Assembly: GCF_002159765.1 (NCBI RefSeq)
Contig: NZ_NFJH01000001.1
Coordinates: 1-64,000 of the forward strand
Source of the DNA: Collinsella sp. An268
GTDB taxonomy: Bacteria > Actinomycetota > Coriobacteriia > Coriobacteriales > Coriobacteriaceae
Length of the DNA stretch: 64,000 bases
Direction of reading: 5' to 3'
Within the stretch, counting starts at the first letter, position 1. Each line of letters begins with the position of its first letter. The notes under the pieces are model-generated. The model saw nothing but the letters and a program-made list of their open reading frames with translations, ran no database searches and was not told the origin of the DNA. A program made the position numbers and the translations under genes. Positions 57,835 to 64,000 of the stretch are shown here, piece after piece.

Positions 57835-59152
57835 GGCCTCGAAGCCCACCTTCCGTCGTGCCGGCTCCAAGCCGGCTGCCGCCCGTCCCGCACCCGCGGT
57901 GAGCGCCGCCCCTCGGTCGGCGCAGAAGCCCATCTCCTCCTATACGGCGCGCACCCGCGTGGCGAAGCCCTCCGCCAAGCCGCGGAAGGCGCTCTCGGTT
58001 GCCCCGGCGCGCAAGCCCGCGCAGAAACCCGCCCCCCGCGCTGCCGTCAAGCCGCAGGCGCGGACCCGCAAGGCACCGCTCAAGGGGCCCGCGGCGACCC
58101 CGCGCGTGCAGAACGTGTCCGCCGCGCCCTCGCCGCAGCAGAAGCCCGCGCGCGGCGCCGCTCTCAAGAAGGCGGCGCGCCGCACGGCCCCGGGTACCGT
58201 GAGCACCGTTCCCGCCAAGGCCCGTCCCGCCCGCAAGGCGGCGGCCGGTCCCGCGGGCGCCCTCATCGGCTTTGTGGGGGGAGTGCTCGGCGGCGCCGTG
58301 CGCGTGGTCGGTAAGCTCCTCTCGGGCAAGGTCGTCGCGCTCGTCATCGCGGTCGCGCTCCTTCTCGGCATCGGCGGCATCGTCGTCGTCAACTCGCCGA
58401 TCTTCGCCGCGACCGACATCCAGATCGAGGGGAGCGAGCACGTGAGCGCCGAGGCGGCGCGCCAGCTCATCCAGGTGCCGGAGGGCACGACGCTCTTGAA
58501 CGTCGATACGGCCGCGCTCACCGCCGAGCTCTCCGAGAACCCGTGGGTGAGCGGGGTCACGGTGGAGCGTGAGTTCCCCCACACGCTGCGCATCACGCCC
58601 ACGGAGCGCGCGGTCGCCGCCATCGTCTACATACCCTCCGACGACATCGCCTGGGCGATCGGAGATGATGCGTGCTGGATCGCGCCCGTGTCGCTCTCGG
58701 TCACGGTGGACGCCGAGGGCAACGTGGTGGATGCCGTGCCGGGCGACGGCGACACGGCGACCGACGCCGCGGCGACCCAGCAGCTCACCGGCGTCGACGC
58801 CGCCCGCGCACTCGCCCGCGCCGACGGTGCGGTCCTCTTCACGGATGTTCCGGCCGATGTGGAGCCCTCCACGGGGCGCGAGGTCACCTCCGACGTGGTG
58901 CTCGCCGGGCTCGCGTACGCCAACGGGTTCTCGGACGGCTTCATCGCCCAGATCCAGAGCCTGTCGCTGCCCTCCGTCGACGCCATAACCGCCTATCTCG
59001 ACTCCGGGGTCGAGGTCTCGCTCGGCTCACCCGAGGATATCGCCACCAAGGAGCGGGTCGTCACGCGCCTGCTGGAGCAGCAGCAAGGGGTCACCTACGT
59101 CAACGTGCGCGTCCCCGACAACTACACGTTTAGGAGCGCCCCCGCCGTTTAA
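57791..59152 (+). CDS. ftsQ: Cell division protein FtsQ/DivIB with POTRA domain
   Basis: 453 residues. Residues 1-165 are a K/R/P/A-rich, strongly basic, low-complexity cytoplasmic region; one helix at about 187-207 (VVALVIAVALLLGIGGIVVV); then a POTRA domain (about 212-285, FAATDIQIEGSEHVSAEAARQLIQVPEGTTLLNVD; WVSGVTVEREFPHTLRI) and a FtsQ/DivIB-like beta domain. It scaffolds FtsL and FtsI in the divisome. The start at 57791 is favoured; ATG 57770 in frame overlaps the AGGAGG site. The tail is about four times longer than usual. Confidence 0.92.
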   Translation: MASSSNRKSNSSVSKASKPTFRRAGSKPAAARPAPAVSAAPRSAQKPISSYTARTRVAKPSAKPRKALSVAPARKPAQKPAPRAAVKPQARTRKAPLKGPAATPRVQNVSAAPSPQQKPARGAALKKAARRTAPGTVSTVPAKARPARKAAAGPAGALIGFVGGVLGGAVRVVGKLLSGKVVALVIAVALLLGIGGIVVVNSPIFAATDIQIEGSEHVSAEAARQLIQVPEGTTLLNVDTAALTAELSENPWVSGVTVEREFPHTLRITPTERAVAAIVYIPSDDIAWAIGDDACWIAPVSLSVTVDAEGNVVDAVPGDGDTATDAAATQQLTGVDAARALARADGAVLFTDVPADVEPSTGREVTSDVVLAGLAYANGFSDGFIAQIQSLSLPSVDAITAYLDSGVEVSLGSPEDIATKERVVTRLLEQQQGVTYVNVRVPDNYTFRSAPAV

Positions 59153-59172
59153 GGTTTCACGAATCGGTGAAC

Positions 59173-59188
59173 GGTAGCGGGTGCTACC
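59173..59188 (+). other. Hairpin between ftsQ and ftsZ
   Basis: A 6-bp stem GGTAGC/GCTACC with a 4-base loop, 20 bases after ftsQ. It may attenuate read-through into ftsZ; it is too short to call a terminator. Confidence 0.4.
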
Positions 59189-59234
59189 TGCGCTTCTGGT
59201 GAGGTGTTCACAAAAAGTGCCCGAGCATTTGACG

Positions 59235-59261
59235 TTGACCTGCACTTTGTGCAAATATAAG
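59235..59261 (+). promoter_or_regulatory. Possible ftsZ promoter region
   Basis: TTGACC (59235-59240) and TATAAG (59256-59261) with a 15-bp spacer, containing an inverted repeat TGCAC-TTT-GTGCA (59241-59253). A second GCACTTT follows near 59274. The spacing is short, so this is tentative. Confidence 0.35.
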
Positions 59262-59351
59262 CGGGTTTACCTCGCACTTTAATGTAAACTTGAAGGTTAA
59301 GGTTACTACGTCAGCCAGAACATGGCTCAGGCCGGCACATCGGAGGACCGC

Positions 59352-60488
59352 ATGCACGAGAACGAGATCAACAACTATCTTGCCGTCATCAAGGTGGTCG
59401 GCGTCGGCGGCGGCGGAACCAACGCGGTCAACCGCATGATCGAGGAGGGCATCCGCGGCGTCGAGTTCGTCGCCATCAACACCGATGCCCAGGCGCTCGC
59501 CATCTCCGACGCCGACATCAAGGTCCACATCGGCACCGACATCACCCGCGGCCTCGGCGCGGGCGCCAACCCCGAGATCGGCCGCAAGTCCGCCGACGAG
59601 AGCCGCGACGACATCAAGGAGGCGCTCGCCGGCGCCGACATGGTGTTCATCACCGCGGGCGAGGGCGGCGGCACCGGTACCGGTGCGGCGCCCATCGTGG
59701 CCGACATCGCCATGAACGACATCGGCGCGCTCACGGTCGCCGTCGTGACGAAGCCCTTCACCTTCGAGGGCCGCAAACGCAAGAAGTCCGCTGAGGAGGG
59801 CATCAACACCCTCTCGCAGAGCGTCGACACCATGATCGTCATCCCCAACGACAAGCTGCTCGACATCGCCGAGAAGAAGACGACCATGCTCGAGGCCTTC
59901 TCGATGGCGGACGCCGTCCTCTCCCAGGGCACCCAGGGCATCACCGACCTCATCACCGTCCCGGGCGTCATCAACCTCGACTTCGCCGACGTCAAGACCA
60001 TCATGAAGCAGGCCGGCACCGCCATGATGGGCATCGGCACGGCCTCCGGCGACACGCGCGCCGTGGACGCCGCCCAGCAGGCCATCTCGAGCCCGCTGCT
60101 CGAGAGCTCCATCGACGGCGCCACCCGCGTGCTCCTCTCCATCGCCGGCTCCAAGGACCTCGGCATCCAGGAGATCAACGACGCCGCCGACCTCGTGGCG
60201 AACGCCGTCGACCCCGAGGCCAACATCATCTTTGGTACCGTGGTGGACGAGTCCCTCGGCGACCAGGTGCGCATCACCGTCATCGCCACCGGCTTCTCCG
60301 ATGCCAACGTGAGCCGTCAGGACGAGCTCTTCTCTGCCTCCAAGGCGAGCGAGAGCGCCCCGTCGCGCGCTGCGTCCTCCGCCCCTGCGGCGGCGCCCGC
60401 GAGCCGTACCATCGGTGGCGAGCAGGTCCACAACTTCGGCAACGATCAGTTCGAGCTGCCCGACTTCCTGAAGCGCGGCAACTTCTAA
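59352..60488 (+). CDS. ftsZ: Cell division GTPase FtsZ
   Basis: 378 residues: N-terminal [19 protein letters not shown], the tubulin signature [12 protein letters not shown] (about 99-110), [39 protein letters not shown] and T7-loop residues. A short A/S-rich linker leads to the conserved C-terminal peptide [14 protein letters not shown] that binds SepF. It forms the Z ring. The start is ATG 59352 with GGAGG 5 bases upstream; ATG 59322 is in frame but lacks a site. The flanking promoter-like region suggests separate transcription from the mra operon. Confidence 0.98.
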   Translation: MHENEINNYLAVIKVVGVGGGGTNAVNRMIEEGIRGVEFVAINTDAQALAISDADIKVHIGTDITRGLGAGANPEIGRKSADESRDDIKEALAGADMVFITAGEGGGTGTGAAPIVADIAMNDIGALTVAVVTKPFTFEGRKRKKSAEEGINTLSQSVDTMIVIPNDKLLDIAEKKTTMLEAFSMADAVLSQGTQGITDLITVPGVINLDFADVKTIMKQAGTAMMGIGTASGDTRAVDAAQQAISSPLLESSIDGATRVLLSIAGSKDLGIQEINDAADLVANAVDPEANIIFGTVVDESLGDQVRITVIATGFSDANVSRQDELFSASKASESAPSRAASSAPAAAPASRTIGGEQVHNFGNDQFELPDFLKRGNF

Positions 60489-60509
60489 GATTTCGATTGC
60501 GCAAGCGCA

Positions 60510-60545
60510 GGGGGCGCCTCGGGTCATACGATCCGGGGCGCCCTG
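60510..60545 (+). terminator. Putative terminator after ftsZ
   Basis: A GGGCGCC/GGCGCCC stem with inner pairing, 22 bases beyond the ftsZ stop. No T-run follows. Confidence 0.45.
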
Positions 60546-60604
60546 CGCTATCGCGGGCGCGTGCGGACGCTGCCCCGGGGCGTTCTGGTGAGAGGAGAGG
60601 GTGC

Positions 60605-61411
60605 ATGATGGCGGACTTCGGTCTTACGCGAACCGATCATAAGGGCGTGGTGCTCAACGAGGCGCGAGTCGGCGCGGTGAGCCTCGCGTTCACCGAGCGC
60701 ACGGGCGGCGTCTCGGAACCGCCTTTCCGCTCGCTCAACCTCGGTGCGCATGTGGGCGACGACCCCGCGGCGGTCGCCGAGAACCGTCGCCGCGCCCTCG
60801 CGGCGCTGGGCTGCGCCGACCTGGCCGATCGCCTGCTCGTGCCCAACCAGGTGCACGGCGACGCGGTCGCCCGGGTCCGCGCGGGAGACGCCGCCGAGCT
60901 CGCCCGCGTGCGCAAGGAGATAGCCGCAGGCGCCGACGCCATCGTCTGCACGGCCCCCCGCGTCCCCGTCCTCCTCAACTTCGCCGACTGCGTCCCCGTG
61001 ATCCTCGCGTGCGATACGGGCTTTGCGGTCGTCCACTCCGGCTGGAAGGGGACGATCGCCGCCATCGCGGGCAAGGCGGCGCGCGTGCTCGCCGAGACCG
61101 CGGGCGTGAGCACGGGCGACCTCGTCGCCTTCGTGGGCCCCCATATCACCGCCGATGCCTATGAGGTCTCCGATGAGCTCATAGGCCGGTTCCACGCGCG
61201 TTTTGGGGCGGTGGTCCCGCCGGAGGGAGCCACGCGCCTGCTCGATTTGGGCGGCTGCATCCGCGCTGCGCTCGAGGAGGCGGGCGTCTCTGCGGCGCGC
61301 ATCGTCGACCCCGACCTCTCCACGGTCCGCGAGAACGACCGCTTCTTCTCCTATCGCGCCGAGCACGGCCGCTGCGGCAGGCACGGCGCGCTCGCGGTCC
61401 TCAGCGCCTAA
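60605..61411 (+). CDS. pgeF: Peptidoglycan editing factor / YfiH-like (laccase-domain, purine nucleoside phosphorylase-like)
   Basis: About 268 residues of the YfiH/LACC1 family. The metal site pattern is visible: NQVHGDAV (His), LNFADCVPV (Cys) and VVHSGWKGTIAAIA (His), with FTERTGGVS and the C-terminal DDRFFSYRAEHGRCGRHGA-like end. Family members edit peptidoglycan precursors in E. coli and act as adenosine/inosine phosphorylases or deaminases in others. It is downstream of ftsZ as in Actinobacteria. Two adjacent ATG codons (60605, 60608) follow GAGAGGAGAGGG; I chose the first. Confidence 0.9.
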   Translation: MMADFGLTRTDHKGVVLNEARVGAVSLAFTERTGGVSEPPFRSLNLGAHVGDDPAAVAENRRRALAALGCADLADRLLVPNQVHGDAVARVRAGDAAELARVRKEIAAGADAIVCTAPRVPVLLNFADCVPVILACDTGFAVVHSGWKGTIAAIAGKAARVLAETAGVSTGDLVAFVGPHITADAYEVSDELIGRFHARFGAVVPPEGATRLLDLGGCIRAALEEAGVSAARIVDPDLSTVRENDRFFSYRAEHGRCGRHGALAVLSA

Positions 61412-61448
61412 GCGGCGGGTCGGGGTGTTACTTCCCGTAACGGTGCCC

Positions 61449-61476
61449 TTACAAAACTCTGACACCCGATTACTAG
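61449..61476 (+). promoter_or_regulatory. Possible promoter of the PhoU-like gene
   Basis: TTACAA (61449-61454) and TACTAG (61471-61476) with a 16-bp spacer. A GTTAC/GTAAC inverted repeat lies just upstream near 61427-61440. Confidence 0.35.
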
Positions 61477-61543
61477 ACTTGAAGGCGTATGCGAAGGGTA
61501 ACGACACGGGCGCAGAGCCCGGCATCCGATTGGAGTCTAGAAC

Positions 61544-62413
61544 ATGCGCAAACTCTTCTCCCGCCAGCTCATCGAGGCGCGTCACGAGATGCTCTCCATC
61601 TACGAGGCCATCGATGTCACGCTCCACGACGCGGTCAAGTCGTTCGTCACGGATGACAAGAAACTTGCGAGCAAGACCAAGAAGCAGGCGCTGCGCATCG
61701 ATGCCCGCTGCGCGAACCTCGAGGCCGTGTGCTACAACCTCATCGCCACGCAGGGCCCTGTCGCGTCCGACTTCCGCCTGCTTCAGACCATCATCTACAC
61801 CAACTTCTGCCTGCAGCGCATGTGCGACAAGGTCCGTCGCATCGCCCGCGCCGCCCAGCACAAGGTGACCTCCGACATCGAGCTGCCCGCCGAGCTCATC
61901 GACCTCGTCGAGCAGGAGGCCGCGAGCGTCTACAAGGTGCTCGGCACCGCGGCCTCCGTCCTCGTGACGAACGACCTCGGGCTCCTGCGCACCCTGAACG
62001 CACAGGAGGAGGACACGCACGGTATCTACGAGGAGTTCTTCCGTGCCTACAACCGCATGGCCGCCATGCAGCTCTCCGATGACCGCTCCTACGACGACCT
62101 CCGCCGCGTCATCATGGCCTCGCGCTACCTCGACCGCTGCGCGCAGTATGCCATCGACGCCGCCGGCCGCATCACGTTTTTGCTCACCGGCCAGCGCTGG
62201 AGCGCGGCGGACATTGCCGGCATCGACGAGGAGGAGCTCGAGGGCATGCGCGTCCCGTCCGGCGAGGGCATCATCCTGCGTCCGGCCGCAGACGCCTCCT
62301 ACATCGCCGCCATCCCCGCCGACGAGCTCACCCCCGAGGTCGTGGCCCTCGTGGGCCAGCCCGACGAGGACGATGACGAGGACGACGAGGACGACGAGGA
62401 CGACCTCGCGTAG
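61544..62413 (+). CDS. PhoU-domain protein with a poly-acidic tail
   Basis: 289 residues, nearly all alpha-helical by composition. The N-terminal 215 residues resemble a PhoU-type helical bundle (FSRQLIEARHEMLSIYEAID, LRIDARCANLEAVCYNLIATQGPVASDFRLLQTIIY, YNRMAAMQLS, ASRYLDRCAQYAIDAAGRITFLLTG), which in relatives regulates phosphate uptake. The last 18 residues are almost only Asp and Glu (62366-62409). It has no pst genes beside it and sits between pgeF and the yggS-like gene, inside a division cluster, which is unusual. GGAG near 61531 may be its ribosome site. The role is inferred. Confidence 0.8.
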   Translation: MRKLFSRQLIEARHEMLSIYEAIDVTLHDAVKSFVTDDKKLASKTKKQALRIDARCANLEAVCYNLIATQGPVASDFRLLQTIIYTNFCLQRMCDKVRRIARAAQHKVTSDIELPAELIDLVEQEAASVYKVLGTAASVLVTNDLGLLRTLNAQEEDTHGIYEEFFRAYNRMAAMQLSDDRSYDDLRRVIMASRYLDRCAQYAIDAAGRITFLLTGQRWSAADIAGIDEEELEGMRVPSGEGIILRPAADASYIAAIPADELTPEVVALVGQPDEDDDEDDEDDEDDLA

Positions 62414-62568
62414 GTGACGACGCGCCTTTCCGTCCGGCAGGCCCCGGGCGGCGCGTATGTGCCGTCTTCGTAAACCTTTGCGCGCCGAGGGCGCGGTGTC
62501 CGCTGGGGCGCCGCGCCCTTTGCTAGTATGGGGCGGGGCGAAAGGCGCCCGGAGGCTAAGAGGTGGTT

Positions 62569-63324
62569 ATGGATATTCCCGAGGGATACGAGGCATATTT
62601 CGGGGGCGTTGCGAGGCGCCGTGCGGAGATTTCCGCGCGCGTCGAGGCAGCGCTCGACCGGGCGGGGCGCGCGCACGACGCGGCGCGGCTCGTCGCCGTT
62701 TCCAAGACGGTCGGGGTGCCTGAGGTGCTGTGCGCCATCGCTGCCGGCTACCGGCATTTCGGCGAGAACCGGCCTCAGGAGCTCGCGCGCAAGCTCGAGG
62801 GGCTCGAGGCGGTCCCCGGCCTGCCCGCCCTGCGCTTCGACATGATCGGGAACCTCCAGAAGAACAAGATCAACGCCGTGCTGGGGCGCGCAGCCCTCAT
62901 CCACTCGGTGAGCTCGCTCCATCTCGCGCGCGCCATCGCCGAGCGCGCGGCGCGGCGCATCGACGAGGGCGCCTCGGTGTCGCCGCAGGACGTCCTTCTG
63001 GAAGTCAACATCTCCGGGGAGGCCTCCAAATCGGGCTTCGCGCCCGACGAGCTCCGCTCCGCGATGGACGAGTTGCAGGGACTTCGTGGAATTCGCCTGC
63101 GCGGTCTTATGACCATGGCGCCGCGCGGGGATAAGGATAGGGCCCGGCGTACGTTCTCGGGCCTGCGGGCGCTCCGGGACGAGCTTGAGGGCGCCTATCC
63201 GTCCCTCGACCTCTCCGAGCTCTCTTGCGGGATGAGCGAGGACTTCGAGGCGGCGCTCGAGGAGGGCTCGACGCTCATACGGCTGGGCAGGGTGGTTTTT
63301 GACCCCGCCTTTGAGCTAGAATAG
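62569..63324 (+). CDS. YggS/PROSC family PLP-binding protein
   Basis: 251 residues with the PLP lysine in LVAVSKTVGVPEV (about 45), GENRPQELARKLEGL, FDMIGNLQKNKINAV, VNISGEASKSGF, GLMTMAPRG and the phosphate-binding ELSCGMSEDFEAALEEGSTLIRLGRVVF. It homeostatically buffers pyridoxal phosphate and amino/keto acids. It is next to sepF as in many Gram-positives. The start at 62569 has GAGGTGG upstream; GTG 62563 with GGAGG 7 bases upstream is equally possible. Confidence 0.92.
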   Translation: MDIPEGYEAYFGGVARRRAEISARVEAALDRAGRAHDAARLVAVSKTVGVPEVLCAIAAGYRHFGENRPQELARKLEGLEAVPGLPALRFDMIGNLQKNKINAVLGRAALIHSVSSLHLARAIAERAARRIDEGASVSPQDVLLEVNISGEASKSGFAPDELRSAMDELQGLRGIRLRGLMTMAPRGDKDRARRTFSGLRALRDELEGAYPSLDLSELSCGMSEDFEAALEEGSTLIRLGRVVFDPAFELE

Positions 63325-63398
63325 CAGGTACGCGGTTTTGTCCGGCGCGCGCCGGCACCGCAACGAGATTCGCACTCCATGTGGGGGAGTTGAGACAC

Positions 63399-64000
63399 GT
63401 GGGATTGTTTGACGAGATCAAGAGCCGCCTTCCCTTCGGGCAGCAGGCCGACTACGGCCAGGATGCCTACGCCGGCGACGGGTACGACGACGGCTATGAT
63501 GACGGCTACGGCTACGACGACGGCTACGATGCGCAGGACGGCGCCTACGGGCAGGCCCAGGGCTACACGCCGCAGCATCAGAGCGAGCCCGAGAGCAACG
63601 GCGTGCTCGGCCAGACGCGCCGCGGCGAGGCGGAGTCCGTCGCCGTCTACACGCGCTCCGGCAAGCTCGTCGGCGACGCCGACCGTCACGCCACCACGTA
63701 CAACCCGCCGGCGCGCTCGCACGACGAGTACCGCCCCGGCGCCTATGACACCCCGTCGAGCTATGCGGCGCAGTCGCGCACCCGTGCCGCCGCGGTGCCT
63801 GCCCCCACTGCCACCGAGAGCCATGCGGCAGCGATTCTGAACGCCACTCCGCAGCTCCCCATCTTCGAGCTCCGACCCGAGAGCTACGATGATGTGGAGA
63901 CGGTGGTGCGCCGCGTGCGCACCAAGCAGCCCGTCGCCCTCATCTTCGTGGGCGTGCGCACCGAGGTCGCAAAGCGCGTGCTCGACTTCAGCTATGGCTT
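63399..64000 (+). CDS. sepF: Cell division protein SepF (3' end outside the window)
   Basis: GTG start at 63399 with GGGGGAG about 9 bases before it. N-terminal membrane-binding helix (GLFDEIKSRLPFG), then a D/G/Y-rich acidic linker with repeated YDDGY units (about residues 25-50), a disordered middle, and a SepF core (FELRPESYDDVETVVRRVRTKQPVALIFVGVRTEVAKRVLDFSYG) that continues past the window. SepF tethers FtsZ to the membrane through the FtsZ C-terminal peptide. The acidic repeat linker is unusually long. It follows the yggS-like gene. Confidence 0.93.
   Translation, partial: MGLFDEIKSRLPFGQQADYGQDAYAGDGYDDGYDDGYGYDDGYDAQDGAYGQAQGYTPQHQSEPESNGVLGQTRRGEAESVAVYTRSGKLVGDADRHATTYNPPARSHDEYRPGAYDTPSSYAAQSRTRAAAVPAPTATESHAAAILNATPQLPIFELRPESYDDVETVVRRVRTKQPVALIFVGVRTEVAKRVLDFSYG

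Noticed and set aside
62457-62723. Small plus-strand frame between the PhoU-like and yggS-like genes
   Set aside because: Arg-rich, overlaps the true yggS-like start in another frame, no ribosome site.

Overview
The window is a high-GC chromosomal segment that reads like a Coriobacteriia genome, most probably Collinsella or a close relative. That assignment rests on codon usage, the abundance of sugar PTS genes, UDP-galactopyranose mutase, an arginine deiminase with a catabolic-type ornithine carbamoyltransferase, and an actinobacterial-style dcw cluster ending in ftsZ, a pgeF-like gene, a yggS-like gene and sepF. It is an inference from gene content; no 16S gene is present. I saw no tRNA, rRNA or CRISPR array.

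Layout. Positions 1-3300 hold two decayed accessory genes: a 5'-truncated AAA-ATPase-like/PD-(D/E)XK protein and an AlbA_2/RecG-like regulator with three homopolymer frameshifts. Positions 3500-5289 carry an AT-richer two-gene cassette: a TcmP-type methyltransferase-fold protein coupled to a radical-SAM-like protein with a three-cysteine motif. Positions 5290-8995 form a PTS operon controlled by a BglG/LicT antiterminator, with a recognisable RAT/terminator leader. Positions 9066-13240 hold a divergent AraC regulator and a 6-phospho-beta-glycosidase/EIIBC pair. Positions 13336-16487 encode a secreted surface protein with an SPQTN sorting signal, a class B sortase and an LCP cell-wall ligase. 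Next come a 155-bp element with perfect 25-bp inverted repeats, pta, and glf with a GT2 glycosyltransferase.

Positions 20548-24870 are a sugar-related operon: an HTH-EIIC fusion, a Cof-type HAD phosphatase, a DUF4127 protein and an SGNH esterase. Positions 24970-31547 (minus strand) contain housekeeping and maintenance genes (P1 peptidase, Maf, DJ-1/PfpI, a TrmA-type RNA methyltransferase, Ppk1). Then follow arcA and argF, and a divergent ABC-exporter locus (34398-38422) that includes two small membrane proteins and a LytTR regulator carrying a relic ABC-ATPase domain. After a DUF1846 protein, a DUF2207-like membrane protein, pyrG and xerD, the dcw cluster fills 44470-64000: mraZ, rsmH, ftsL-like, ftsI, murF, mraY, murD, ftsW, murG, murC, murB, ftsQ, ftsZ, pgeF, a PhoU-like gene, a yggS-like gene and sepF (cut by the window end).

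How it fits together. The right third makes lipid II and the division septum. The centre handles phosphotransferase sugar uptake, acetyl phosphate and arginine catabolism, and surface decoration (sortase substrate, LCP, galactofuranose). The strongest candidates for something undescribed are the TcmP/three-Cys cassette, the LytTR/ABC/small-protein locus, the SPQTN/sortase B pair, the PTS protein whose IIA-like domain has lost both active histidines, and the 155-bp inverted-repeat element.
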